A DNA stretch of 64,000 nt. Origin: Streptomyces sp. NRRL F-5727 (GTDB lineage: Bacteria; Actinomycetota; Actinomycetes; Streptomycetales; Streptomycetaceae). Under the pieces are notes generated by a model. That model had not been told where the DNA came from. It did no database searches and saw only the letters and a program-made list of their open reading frames with translations. Position numbers and translations under genes: made by a program. The stretch's first letter is position 1. Every line of letters begins with the position of its first letter. Below, in pieces: positions 24,779 to 33,626 of the stretch. The stretch is from contig NZ_JOGX01000007.1 of NCBI RefSeq assembly GCF_000719555.1, positions 1-64,000 of the forward strand, read 5' to 3'.

Positions 24779-25247
24779 AGGCCCTGACCTCGTACGGCGT
24801 CTGCGGGACCCAGGTGCCCCGGCCCGGGTAGGTCTCGAACTCGCCCGTCTCCGCGCACTCCGCCGACTGGTACGCGGTGACCGGCCGGCCCGTGCGGACG
24901 GCCAGGGACTGGGCCGAGGCCCCGGCCGGGAGGGCGACGCAGCTGTCGAGGTCCGTCGTCGCCAGTTCGTACGCCCACGGCCTGCCCTTGAAGTCGGGCT
25001 TCGGCCAGAGGCAGAGCCGCCCGGGCCCGCAGGCCCCGAGCGCGGCCCCGGCCGCCGGAGCGGCCGGGGCTTCCAGGGCGGCGGCTTCCCGGGCGGCCGG
25101 GGCTTCCGAAGCGGCTGGGGCTTCCCGGGCCGCCGGCGCTGCCGCGGCGGTCGGAGCCGCCGGAGCGGCCGTGGCCGGAAGGGCGGCCAGCAGCAGGACG
25201 ACCAGCCCCGCGAGCACGGCCGACGTCTTCCCCGTCACACAGTTCAT
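24759..25247 (-). CDS. Secreted peptidase inhibitor I36-like protein
   Basis: A 162-residue secreted protein. The signal peptide occupies residues 1-30. A low-complexity linker made of repeated APAARE/APAASE blocks follows. The C-terminal domain of about 90 residues has paired Cys and the LCLWPKPDFKGRPWAYE pattern of family I36 (SMI-like) or crystallin-like inhibitors. Targets would be extracellular proteases, as in Streptomyces inhibitors. The start is the ATG at MNCVTGKTS; eight more residues upstream are possible. It is convergent with the channel gene. Confidence 0.75.
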   Translation of the reverse strand: MNCVTGKTSAVLAGLVVLLLAALPATAAPAAPTAAAAPAAREAPAASEAPAAREAAALEAPAAPAAGAALGACGPGRLCLWPKPDFKGRPWAYELATTDLDSCVALPAGASAQSLAVRTGRPVTAYQSAECAETGEFETYPGRGTWVPQTPYEVRAFKLWER

Positions 25248-25371
25248 GCAGATCAACCCCCATGTCGTCACTCTCTGTAATCATGAGCATGGACGAGGTG
25301 ACCCTCCGAACGGAAGAGGGGCCGCCCCCGTTCCTTCGAACGGGTGACGACCCCCCTGGGGAACCTCCGGG

Positions 25372-26994
25372 TCAGATGTGACCGCCGCCCATCCCGGCCT
25401 CCGCGTTCTCACCGCGCTTGGTCAGCGTGGCGACCAGGGCCGCGACCACGGCGACGACACCGGCGACGGTGAAGGCCAGGCCCATGCCCTGGAGGAAGGT
25501 GTCGTGGATGACGTCGGAGATCTTGGCGAAGAGCTCCGGGGTCATGCCGGGCGCCTGCGCCAGCGCCTCCGGGGCCATGCCGAACTCGGCGGCCTCCTCC
25601 AGACGCGGGTCGGCCGGGACCGGGATCCCGGCCTCCTTCCAGTTCTCCGCGAAGGCGCCGGACACCTTGGAGGACATGACGGCGCCGAGCACCGCCGTGC
25701 CCAGCGCGCCGCCGACCTGCATGGCGGCCTGCTGGAGGCCGCCGGCGACGCCGGAGAGCTCCAGCGGCGCGTTGCCGACGATGACCTCGGTGGCGCCGAC
25801 CATGACCGGGGCGAGGCCCAGACCGAGGAGGGCGAACCAGAGGGACATCGCCAGCGTGCTCGTCCCGGCCGAGAGCGTGATCATGCCGAACATCGCGGCC
25901 GCCGTGCAGATCATGCCGCCGACGAGCGGCACCCGCGGGCCGAACCTGGTGATGAGCGCGCCGGCCAGCGGCGAGGAGACGATCATCATCGCGGTCAGCG
26001 GGAGCAGCCGCAGGCCCGCGTCGATCGGGCCGAGCCCCTTCACGCCCTGGAGGTAGAAGGTCACGAAGAAGAGGCCGCCCATGAAGGCGAAGGCCATCAG
26101 GACCATCAGCACCACACCGGCCGAGAGCGGCACGGAGCGGAACATGGCGAGCGGGATGAGCGGCTCCCTGACCTTGGTCTCCCAGACGGCGAAGACCGCG
26201 AAGAGGACGATCGAGCCGATCAGACAGCCCCAGGTGTTGGCGCTGGTCCAGCCCCAGTCCGCGCCCGCCTTGATGAGGCTCCAGACGAGCAGGCCCATCG
26301 CGCCGGAGAGCAGCGCGATGCCGAGGACGTCGAAGGAGCGCGGCGCGTTCTCGGCGCGGTGGTCCCTCAGGATGACCAGACCGAGCACGAGCGCGACCAC
26401 GCCCACCGGCACGTTGATGAAGAAGACGGACTGCCAGCTCACGTGCTCGACGAGGAAGCCGCCGAGGATCGGACCGCCCGCGGTCGAGGCGCCGATGACC
26501 ATGCCCCAGATGCCGATGGCCATGTTCAGCTTCTCGGCGGGGAAGGTGGCGCGCAGCAGGCCGAGCGCGGCCGGCATCAGCAGGGCGCCGAAGAGGCCCT
26601 GGAGGACCCGGAAGGCGATCACGAAGGCGATCGAGTCGGAGAGGCCGATCGCGCCGGAGGCGGCGGCGAAGCCCGCGATGCCGATGAGGAAGGTCTGGCG
26701 GTGGCCGAAGCGGTCGCCGAGCTTGCCGGCGGTGATCAGGGCGACGGCGAGCGCGAGCAGGTAACCGTTGGTGATCCACTGGAGCTGGTCCAGGGAGGCG
26801 CCGAGGTCGGCCTGGATGGCGGGGTTGGCGATGGCGACGATCGTGCCGTCGAGCGCCACCATCATCACGCCGACGGCGACGGCGATCAGAGTCAGCCAGG
26901 GGTGGCCGCGCAGGCCCTTCGCCGGGACCGGAGCCGGTTCCCGTACGCCCCCCTGGCCCTGCGGGGCCTTTTCCAAACTGGTCTGACTAGTCAT
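25372..26994 (-). CDS. MFS drug efflux transporter (DHA2, 14-TM)
   Basis: A 540-residue transporter with 14 predicted helices. Motif A is in GKLGDRFGHRQTFLIG (about 90-105), and motif C-like Gly-rich sequence is present (GPILGGFLVEHVSWQSVFFINVPVG). The EmrB/QacA subfamily exports drugs by proton antiport. The minus-strand leader before ATG has no ribosome site, and a TTGTCA-N18-TAGCCT pair places transcription at about the ATG, so the mRNA is probably leaderless. The divergent TetR gene is the likely repressor. Confidence 0.93.
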   Translation of the reverse strand: MTSQTSLEKAPQGQGGVREPAPVPAKGLRGHPWLTLIAVAVGVMMVALDGTIVAIANPAIQADLGASLDQLQWITNGYLLALAVALITAGKLGDRFGHRQTFLIGIAGFAAASGAIGLSDSIAFVIAFRVLQGLFGALLMPAALGLLRATFPAEKLNMAIGIWGMVIGASTAGGPILGGFLVEHVSWQSVFFINVPVGVVALVLGLVILRDHRAENAPRSFDVLGIALLSGAMGLLVWSLIKAGADWGWTSANTWGCLIGSIVLFAVFAVWETKVREPLIPLAMFRSVPLSAGVVLMVLMAFAFMGGLFFVTFYLQGVKGLGPIDAGLRLLPLTAMMIVSSPLAGALITRFGPRVPLVGGMICTAAAMFGMITLSAGTSTLAMSLWFALLGLGLAPVMVGATEVIVGNAPLELSGVAGGLQQAAMQVGGALGTAVLGAVMSSKVSGAFAENWKEAGIPVPADPRLEEAAEFGMAPEALAQAPGMTPELFAKISDVIHDTFLQGMGLAFTVAGVVAVVAALVATLTKRGENAEAGMGGGHI

Positions 26995-27117
26995 AGGAGG
27001 AGGCTAGTGACAGTCACTGACAATTGACAAAGTGATTCACACGTCGGTAACTGTCACGTAGCTCACAGGTACCCTGAGCAGGCATAAGGCCCCGTAATCG
27101 ACCGAAAAGAGACCTCC
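26995..27117. promoter_or_regulatory. TetR/MFS divergent promoters and operator
   Basis: AGTGACAGTCACT (27006-27018) is a 13-base palindrome with one central base, lying between the -35 (TTGTCA) and -10 (TAGCCT) of the efflux gene on the minus strand. On the plus strand TTGACA at 27024-27029 and TAACTG at 27048-27053, spaced by 18, form a candidate promoter for the regulator. GTGACAGT is echoed inversely as ACTGTCAC at 27050-27057. Confidence 0.6.
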
Positions 27118-27768
27118 GTGACCGTGCCCGCGCCCGGCCTGCGCGAGCGGAAGAAGCAGCGCACCCGCGACGCGCTGATCCGGGTCGCCCTGGAACTCTT
27201 CACCACGCGGGGATACGAGCGGACCACCGTCGACGAGATCGTCGACGCGGTCGAGGTCTCCCAGCGCACCTTCTTCCGCTACTTCTCCTCCAAGGAGGAG
27301 GTCGCCTTCGCCGTCCAGCGGATGGTGGAGGAGGAGTTCGTCCGGGCGCTGGCGCTGCGCCCGCCGGACGAGGGCCCCTTCGACGCGATGCGGAACGCGG
27401 TGCTCGCCGCCTGGGACGGGGTGGGCGACGCGATCGACGAGGTCGTCCCGGTCGAGCTGTATCTGCGGACCTTCTTCATGATCGAGTCGACGCCGGCGCT
27501 GCTCGCCGCGCATCTGCGGCGGTCCAGTGAGATGGAGGAGACCATCGCCCGGCTCGTCGCGCGCCGCGAGGGACTCGACGTGGACGCCGATCCGCGGCCG
27601 CGGATCGCGGTCGCCGCCTTCAGCGGGGTGATGCGGGTCACCGCGCAGATGTGGGGCAAGGGGCCGGACCGCAGCCTGGAGGGCATCCGGGCGCTCACCG
27701 AGTGGTACCTGGACCACCTGGGGCCCGCGCTCTCGCTGCACTGGCGGGAACCGGGCGGGCGCGGCTGA
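27118..27768 (+). CDS. TetR-family repressor of the adjacent MFS pump
   Basis: A 216-residue regulator starting at GTG. The N-terminal HTH (residues 10-60: RERKKQRTRDALIRVALELF, then TVDEIVDAVEVSQRTFFRYF) is canonical. The C-terminal ligand-binding helices (about 80-205) resemble TetR proteins of the MftR/C-type drug-efflux group. The divergent MFS transporter and palindromic operator argue for autorepression and pump control, with release by the exported drug. The ligand is unknown. Confidence 0.92.
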   Translation: MTVPAPGLRERKKQRTRDALIRVALELFTTRGYERTTVDEIVDAVEVSQRTFFRYFSSKEEVAFAVQRMVEEEFVRALALRPPDEGPFDAMRNAVLAAWDGVGDAIDEVVPVELYLRTFFMIESTPALLAAHLRRSSEMEETIARLVARREGLDVDADPRPRIAVAAFSGVMRVTAQMWGKGPDRSLEGIRALTEWYLDHLGPALSLHWREPGGRG

Positions 27769-27805
27769 GCGTCCCCCGGGGAGGACTGAGCCCGGGACGG
27801 GGAGC

Positions 27806-27953
27806 GGGACTGGGGCTGGGGCCAGGACTGGGGCTGGGACCGGGACCGGGGCTGGGACCGGGACCGGGGCCAGGACCGGGGCTGGGGCCAGGACTGGGGC
27901 TGGGACCGGGACCGGGACCGGGACCGGCACAGGGACAGAGATCGGGACCGGGC
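27806..27953. repeat. G-rich hexamer array after the TetR gene
   Basis: Around 24 units of GGGACC, GGGGCT, GGGGCC and GGGACT run between the TetR stop and the next gene. Runs of three to four G spaced by two to eight bases meet the pattern for a G-quadruplex on the plus strand. No coding potential is seen. Confidence 0.85.
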
Positions 27954-27992
27954 GGACGGGTGCGTCATCTTCGCCGTCTAGGGTGTCCGCCC

Positions 27993-29207
27993 GTGACCTC
28001 CGCCGACGCCCCTCCGTCCCTCACCGTCCTGCGCACCCTGCTCGTGCTGGGTGTCGTCCTGGTGATGCTGGCCACCACCGGATGGACCACCATCCGGCAG
28101 CGGCCGGTGTCCGGGCTCTCCATGGAGGCCGCGCTGGTCTCCTGGGCGCGGGAGCGGATCGGCGACGTACCGCCGCCCGACCCGGACACCGCCCCGCCCC
28201 GTACGGTCGCGGCCTGGTTCGCCGCGCTCGGGCCGGCCCGCGCCGAGGGCCTCGCCGAGCGGCATCCGCTCGTCGTCGGCAATCTCGACGGCGCCCCGCC
28301 GGCCCTGCGCTACCGCGCCAACCGGATCGCGCTCACCCGGGCGCTGGCGGCCGAACGGCCCCGCCTCCACGACACCCGGCTCTCCGCCGAGGGCCGGCAC
28401 GAGGCCCGCCGGCGGGTGGACCGCTTCGTCTCCCTTCTGGAGCCGGGCCGCCGGATCCTCGCCTTCGACCCGACCGGTACGGGGCGGGCCGCCGAGGTGC
28501 TGGGCGATCTGGAGCGGGCCCGGCGGGTGTCGGTGATCGTGCCCGGCGTCGACACGCACCTGCTCACCTTCCAGAAGACCCGCGGGCGGTACACCGCCCC
28601 CGTCGGCATGGCGCAGGCGCTGTACGAGGCCGAGCGGCGCACCGCGCCCGGCGCCCGGGTCGCGGTCATCGCCTGGGCCGGGTACACCGCGCCCGCCCGG
28701 GTGGGGGTGGACGCGGCGACCGGCCGGCTCGCCGCGACCGGGGCCGCGCGGCTCGTCCGGCTGACCGAGGGCCTGCCGGGGAGGGCGCGGGTGGCGCTCT
28801 TCTGCCACAGCTACGGCTCCGTGCTCTGCGGGATCGCCGCGCCCCGGCTGCCGGAGCGGGTGACCGACCTGGCGGTGGCGGGCAGCCCCGGGATGCGGGT
28901 GGAGACCGCCGCCGAGCTGGGCACCCGGGCCAGGATCTGGGCGATGCGGGACGCCGGCGACTGGATCGCGGACGTGCCCCACCTGGAGCTCGGCGGGGTC
29001 GGGCACGGGGCGGATCCGGTGGCGCCGGAGTTCGGGGCGCGGCTGGTCTCGGCGGCCGGGGCGGCCGGGCACAGCGGCTATTTCGAGCCGGGTACGGAGA
29101 GCCTCGGGAACTTCGCCGCGATAGGCGCAGGGGCCTTCGGACGGATCGTCTGCGCACGTGCCGACAGCGTGTGCCACGGAGGAATCTCCGGCGGCACCGG
29201 CCTCTGA
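27993..29207 (+). CDS. Membrane-anchored alpha/beta hydrolase (DUF1023-type)
   Basis: A 404-residue protein from GTG 27993. One membrane segment at residues 13-36 (LLVLGVVLVMLATTG) anchors an alpha/beta hydrolase. The family segment HPLVVGNLDGAPPALRYRANR precedes the nucleophile elbow FCHSYGSVLCG (Ser in S-Y-G-S); GHGADPVAPEFGARL near the end holds the likely histidine region. Most of the protein should face outside. It is a clear paralog of the hydrolase at 32.6 kb. Substrate unknown. Confidence 0.85.
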   Translation: MTSADAPPSLTVLRTLLVLGVVLVMLATTGWTTIRQRPVSGLSMEAALVSWARERIGDVPPPDPDTAPPRTVAAWFAALGPARAEGLAERHPLVVGNLDGAPPALRYRANRIALTRALAAERPRLHDTRLSAEGRHEARRRVDRFVSLLEPGRRILAFDPTGTGRAAEVLGDLERARRVSVIVPGVDTHLLTFQKTRGRYTAPVGMAQALYEAERRTAPGARVAVIAWAGYTAPARVGVDAATGRLAATGAARLVRLTEGLPGRARVALFCHSYGSVLCGIAAPRLPERVTDLAVAGSPGMRVETAAELGTRARIWAMRDAGDWIADVPHLELGGVGHGADPVAPEFGARLVSAAGAAGHSGYFEPGTESLGNFAAIGAGAFGRIVCARADSVCHGGISGGTGL

Positions 29208-29281
29208 CGCGCGTAGATCACGGAATTTCGGGATAGTTCCGAGGGGCGACGCACGGCCACGCGCCGCTTACGATGAGGCGT

Positions 29282-30148
29282 ATGGGTGATGTGCTGGCCG
29301 GAAATCATGCCACCTGGGAGCTGGAGAGCGACGCACTTGTCATCCGCTTCGAACGGGGGATCCGTACGCCGAGGCTGTTCCAGGCGCTGCGTGAGCGACG
29401 CGTGCCGTACGAGGCGCTGGTCGCGGCGACGCTCGCGCCGGGCCGACGCGGGACGGTCGTCCTGCACGCCGTGCCGCGGCCGGGCGCCGATCCGCTGATG
29501 GAAGCGGCGGCGGGGCAGCTCAAGGAGACCTGCGACCCGTACCGGCTGGCGCTGCCCGCCGACCGGGAGGACCTCGCCGCGCGCTGGCGCGACGAGCTGG
29601 CGGCGGTGATCCCCGCGGACCCGGTGGACCGGCTCGACGCGGGGTTCCTCGTCGAGGCGCCGCGGGGGCCGCGCTCCTTCAAGGCGTACGACGGGAAGGC
29701 CACGTTCGACGGGTCGTCGGAGGTCTCCTTCCGCTGGTCCTCGACGATGGCGACGTCGGAGAAGTGGAAGACCGGCGACCAGTCCTTCCGGGTCCGGGAG
29801 CTGAGCGGGGTCGAGTGGCGCTCGCCCGACTCCCCCGGTGGGTTCCTGCGGCTGCTCCCCCGGGGCGGCGCGCCCCGGACGGACCCGCCCGACCACGACC
29901 CGGCGTCGGTCGTCTTCGGCCTGGGCTACGGACCGGTGCACGACTCCCTCCCGTTCGCGGCGGCCGTCCTCGCGGCGATCCGCGCCAAGGACCGCACCCC
30001 CGTCCCCGCGGGCGCCCGCAGCGCGGCGCACGGCGATCCCGGCGCCATCGCTGAAAGGATTCGCCACTTGGGCGAACTGCATCAGGCGGGCCTGGTGACG
30101 GACGAGGAATTCGCCGCGAAGAAGACGGAACTCCTCGCCGAGCTGTAG
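29282..30148 (+). CDS. DUF4429 / SHOCT-domain protein
   Basis: A 288-residue cytoplasmic protein. Residues 5-100 and 135-235 are two related DUF4429 halves (ALVIRFERG; KATFDGSSEVSFRWSS), each a PH-like beta fold. The C-terminal SHOCT motif (residues 253-288, IRHLGELHQAGLVTDEEFAAKK) often mediates oligomerisation or targeting. The start ATG follows the last GAGGC. It is probably a single-gene transcript, since a hairpin spans its stop codon. Confidence 0.82.
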   Translation: MGDVLAGNHATWELESDALVIRFERGIRTPRLFQALRERRVPYEALVAATLAPGRRGTVVLHAVPRPGADPLMEAAAGQLKETCDPYRLALPADREDLAARWRDELAAVIPADPVDRLDAGFLVEAPRGPRSFKAYDGKATFDGSSEVSFRWSSTMATSEKWKTGDQSFRVRELSGVEWRSPDSPGGFLRLLPRGGAPRTDPPDHDPASVVFGLGYGPVHDSLPFAAAVLAAIRAKDRTPVPAGARSAAHGDPGAIAERIRHLGELHQAGLVTDEEFAAKKTELLAEL

Positions 30149-30163
30149 CGGCGAGGAGTTCCG
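30126..30163 (+). terminator. Terminator overlapping the DUF4429 stop
   Basis: A perfect 15-bp hairpin (30126-30140 with 30149-30163, 8-nt loop) whose loop contains the TAG stop codon. Confidence 0.82.
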
Positions 30164-30468
30164 CGGCCGGACGGCGGCGGGCGGCAGGCGGCCCACCCGG
30201 CAGGCGTCAGGCGACAGGCGGCGACGCCCCGCGACCGAGCCTGCTGGGCCCAGCGCCGGCCGGACGTCGGCCGGGCATCGATGGGACGCCGGCCGGACGG
30301 CGGCGGGCGTCAGGCGGCTCGCCCGGCAGGCGGCAGGCGGCAGGCGGCGGACGCCGGCGGCGGTGGGGCGCGCGACGAAGGTCGCGCGCCGTCATACCAG
30401 AGTCTGACCCGGGATTGTCCTCCCTGGTACGACGACGGTCGGCGGGCGCGAACCTAGGCTGACTCGTC
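30164..30468. repeat. Gap with two similar GGCAGGC-rich blocks
   Basis: No gene is seen. About 60 bases at 30165-30224 and 30291-30352 are imperfect copies (both start GCCGGACGGCGGCGGGCG), each packed with GGCAGGC/GTCAGGC units. The last 60 bases before 30469 should contain the promoter of the kinase gene. Confidence 0.7.
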
Positions 30469-31830
30469 ATGAAAGCGTTCGAGAAGCGATCAGGAGCGCG
30501 GCGGCTCACGGTGCGGCTCCAGGGATGGTCCCGGGTGGCCGTGCAGGCCCTGGAGGCCACCTTCGCCACGCCCGCCGCGCCGGGCTCGCCGCCCTTCGCG
30601 GGTGCCTCGTCCTGGTGGATGAGGCTGCTGCCGTACGGGTTCGGGGTCGCGCTCGTCGCCTCCCTGCTCCCGGTCACCGTCCATCTCCTCATGCACGACT
30701 ACGACGTGCCCGGCGCGCTGGCCGGGGCGCTCGCCACCGCGCAGACCGCGCCGCTGCTGCTGGCCACCACCAGACCGCTGCATGCCTGGTGGATCGTGTT
30801 CCCCGCCGACATCGCCGGGGCACTCGTCCTGATGGCCTCCGACGGGCCCCGCGCCCAGCTGTGGCCGTGGACCCCGCCGGTCGTCGTCGGGTACTGCGCG
30901 CTGATGCTGGCGCTCGGGCTGCGCGAGCCGCGCCGCACCCTCCTCGGGGTGTGGCTGGCGACCGGTGCGGCCGGCTATCTGCTGGAGACCGTGCGGCCGT
31001 ACGGCGACCCGGGCGTCACCACGCTCCTCTTCGTGCTCAGCGGGGTGCTGCTGCTGCTCACCTCGGCGATCCGGGCGCGCGGGGAGGCGCAGCGAAGACT
31101 CGCCGAGCAGGAGACGATCAGCGAGGCCGAGCGGGCTCGCCGCACGCTCCTGGAGGAGCGGGCCCGGATCGCCCGGGAGCTGCACGACGTGGTCGCCCAC
31201 CACATGTCGGTGATCACCGTGCAGGCGGACTCCGCCCCGTACCGGATCCCCGAGCTGCCGGAGGCGGCCCGGGAGGAGTTCGCCTCGATCGCGGGCAGCG
31301 CGCGCGAGTCGCTGGCCGAGATGCGGCGGCTGCTCGCGGTGCTCCGCAGCGACGGCGGCGAGGGCGAGCGGGCCCCGCAGCCGGGCCTCGACCGGCTCCA
31401 GCAGCTGGTGGAGGCGACCGTGCGGGCGGGGGTGCCGGCCGAGCTGGCGCTCGCCGCGGAGCTCGCGGACGGGCGGACCGAGGTGCCGCAGGCGGTGGGG
31501 CTCTCGGCGTACCGGATCGTGCAGGAGGCGCTCGCCAACGTGGTGCGGCACGCGCCGGGCGCCCCGACCCGGGTGTCGGTGCGGGAGGACGGCTCCGGCG
31601 GGCTGACGGTCCTGGTGGTCAACGGCCCGGCCGGGGAGCCGGTCGCACCGCTGGAGAGCGCGGGCACCGGGCACGGTCTGGTCGGGATGCGCGAGCGCGT
31701 CCGGCTGACCGGGGGCACCCTCGACACCGGCCCGCTCCCGGACGGCGGCTTCCGCATCGCGGCCACGCTGCCGCTGGGGCCTAGGGTGGCCGGGGCGGGG
31801 GGACGAACGACGAGCGAGGGTGCCGTGTGA
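30469..31830 (+). CDS. Sensor histidine kinase (HisKA_3, NarL-type)
   Basis: A 453-residue kinase. About five or six membrane helices lie between residues 55 and 200 with little extracellular sequence. The phosphoacceptor His is in ARIARELHDVVAHHMS near residue 240. The ATPase N box is in YRIVQEALANVVRHAP and the G box in GTGHGLVGMRERV. It presumably responds to a membrane signal and phosphorylates the response regulator, whose start overlaps its stop by GTGA. The following hydrolase and acyltransferase genes are likely partners or targets. Confidence 0.92.
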   Translation: MKAFEKRSGARRLTVRLQGWSRVAVQALEATFATPAAPGSPPFAGASSWWMRLLPYGFGVALVASLLPVTVHLLMHDYDVPGALAGALATAQTAPLLLATTRPLHAWWIVFPADIAGALVLMASDGPRAQLWPWTPPVVVGYCALMLALGLREPRRTLLGVWLATGAAGYLLETVRPYGDPGVTTLLFVLSGVLLLLTSAIRARGEAQRRLAEQETISEAERARRTLLEERARIARELHDVVAHHMSVITVQADSAPYRIPELPEAAREEFASIAGSARESLAEMRRLLAVLRSDGGEGERAPQPGLDRLQQLVEATVRAGVPAELALAAELADGRTEVPQAVGLSAYRIVQEALANVVRHAPGAPTRVSVREDGSGGLTVLVVNGPAGEPVAPLESAGTGHGLVGMRERVRLTGGTLDTGPLPDGGFRIAATLPLGPRVAGAGGRTTSEGAV

Positions 31831-32504
31831 CCATTCGGGTGATCATCGTGGACGACCAGGCCATGGTGCGGGCGGGGTTCGCCGCGCTGCTGGCCGCGCA
31901 GACCGACATCGACGTGGTCGGGGAGGCGCCGGACGGGCGGCAGGGCGTCGAGGTGGCGCGGGCCGTCCACCCCGACGTGGTGCTGATGGACGTGCGGATG
32001 CCGGAGCTGGACGGGCTGGCGGCGGCCCGGGAGATCCTGCACCCGCCGGCCGGGGTGACCCACCGGCCCAAGGTGCTGATGCTGACCACCTTCGACGTCG
32101 ACGACTACGTGTACGAGGCGCTGCGGGCCGGGGCGTCCGGCTTCCTGCTCAAGGACGCGCCGCCGGCCGATCTCATCGCCGCCGTACGGGTCGTGGCGGC
32201 GGGCGACGCGCTGCTCGCGCCGTCGGTGACCCGCCGGCTCATCGCCGACTTCGCCGCGAACCGCCCCGCCGCACGCAAGGACGTGACGGCGCTCCGGCTC
32301 AACGGTCTGACGCCGCGTGAGACCGAGGTGCTGGAGCTGATCGCCCGCGGGCTGTCCAACCAGGAGATCGCGGAGCGGCTGGTGCTCGCCGAGCAGACGG
32401 TGAAGACCCACATCGGGCGGGTGCTCGCCAAGCTCGACCTGCGGGATCGCGCGCAGGCGGTGGTCTTCGCCTACGAGTCGGGCCTGGTGACCCCCGGGGG
32501 TTAG
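31827..32504 (+). CDS. LuxR/NarL-type response regulator
   Basis: A 225-residue regulator coupled to the kinase. The receiver domain spans residues 3-120 with phospho-Asp in VLMDVRMPEL near 54 and Lys in LLKDAPPADL near 108. The LuxR HTH runs from about residue 155 to 210 (LTPRETEVLELIARGLSNQEIAERLVL, split by its turn). It probably controls its own operon or the downstream envelope genes. GTG start. Confidence 0.93.
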   Translation: MTIRVIIVDDQAMVRAGFAALLAAQTDIDVVGEAPDGRQGVEVARAVHPDVVLMDVRMPELDGLAAAREILHPPAGVTHRPKVLMLTTFDVDDYVYEALRAGASGFLLKDAPPADLIAAVRVVAAGDALLAPSVTRRLIADFAANRPAARKDVTALRLNGLTPRETEVLELIARGLSNQEIAERLVLAEQTVKTHIGRVLAKLDLRDRAQAVVFAYESGLVTPGG

Positions 32505-32642
32505 CCCCACCCCGGGCCGGGGGCGGGCTGCTCGTCCACCCCCTACCCGGGTATGGGACGGAAGTTGGCTCGCCGGTGTGACGTGCCGTCACCCACCGTC
32601 TTCCTACCTTCCTCTCGCCGACGACGAGAGAGGGAGGGCCGC

Positions 32643-33626
32643 ATGGGCCGCATCACGAGGAGCCTGGTGACCGCCGTCATGGTGACGGCGGTCGTGGCGG
32701 GGACGGCGGGCTGGGCGTCCGGGACGGCGCAGCAGCCGGTCACCGGGCCGCCGGCCGGGACCGCCGAGTGGCGGGCGGCTGGCCTGCCGGACCCGGAGCG
32801 GATGGACCCGGCGGGGGTCGCCCGCTTCTTCGCCGGACTCGGCCCGGAGGAGCGGGAGAGGCTCGTACGGGAACACCCGACGGTGGTCGGGAACCTGGAC
32901 GGGGCGCCGCTGGAGCTGCGGTACGCGGCCAACGCCCGTTCCGTCCGGGGCGGTTACCCGGGGGCGCGGATCCTGGCGCACGACTCCCGGGGGCGGGGCC
33001 AGACGGTCCTGGTCTACGGGGACCTGGCGACGGCCGAGCGGGTCGCGGTGCTGGTGCCGGGCTCCGACGTCGACGCCGGCCGGATGGCCTCCCTCACCCG
33101 GAAGGCCACCGCGCTGCGGGAGGCGACCGGCGGGCGTACCGCCGTCGTCGCCTGGGCCGGCTACACCACCCCGCTCGGCGTCGGACTCGACGCCGCCTCG
33201 GGCGAGTTGGCGCAGGCGGGTGCCGAGCGGCTGACCCGCTTCACGGAGGGGCTGCGGGCCGCCGGGGTGCGTCCCGAGCCGTCCGTCTTCTGCCACAGCT
33301 ACGGCTCCGTCGTCTGCGGTCTCGCCGCGCACGGGCTGAAGGCCAAGGACCTGGTGGTGTTCGGCTCGCCCGGCATGCGGGCGGAGAACGTGGCGGAGCT
33401 GCGGACCCCGGCCCGGGTGTGGGCGGCGAAGGACCCGACGGACTGGATCGACCGGGTGCCGAACGTGGCCGTCGCCGGCTACGGGCACGGTGCCGACCCG
33501 ACCGCGCCGGAGTTCGGCGCCCGGCCCGTACCGGCGCAGGACGCGGACGGCCACGACGGCTACTTCGCGCCTGGCACCTCCTCGCTGCGCGCCTTCGCCG
33601 CGATCGCCGAGGGGGACGTCCGATGA
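32643..33626 (+). CDS. Secreted alpha/beta hydrolase (DUF1023-type)
   Basis: A 327-residue protein. The start ATG follows GAGGGAGGG; a signal peptide occupies residues 1-30. The hydrolase core contains HPTVVGNLDGAPLELRYAAN, the nucleophile elbow FCHSYGSVVCG and GHGADPTAPEFGAR. It is strongly similar in all these blocks to the membrane-anchored hydrolase at 28.0 kb, indicating duplication. Its stop overlaps the acyltransferase start (ATGA), so the two are made together. Confidence 0.85.
   Translation: MGRITRSLVTAVMVTAVVAGTAGWASGTAQQPVTGPPAGTAEWRAAGLPDPERMDPAGVARFFAGLGPEERERLVREHPTVVGNLDGAPLELRYAANARSVRGGYPGARILAHDSRGRGQTVLVYGDLATAERVAVLVPGSDVDAGRMASLTRKATALREATGGRTAVVAWAGYTTPLGVGLDAASGELAQAGAERLTRFTEGLRAAGVRPEPSVFCHSYGSVVCGLAAHGLKAKDLVVFGSPGMRAENVAELRTPARVWAAKDPTDWIDRVPNVAVAGYGHGADPTAPEFGARPVPAQDADGHDGYFAPGTSSLRAFAAIAEGDVR

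Noticed and set aside
30207..30692. A minus-strand protein in the repeat-rich gap before the kinase
   Set aside because: It is made of Arg/Ala/Gly-rich residues from GGCAGGC repeats and lacks a ribosome site.
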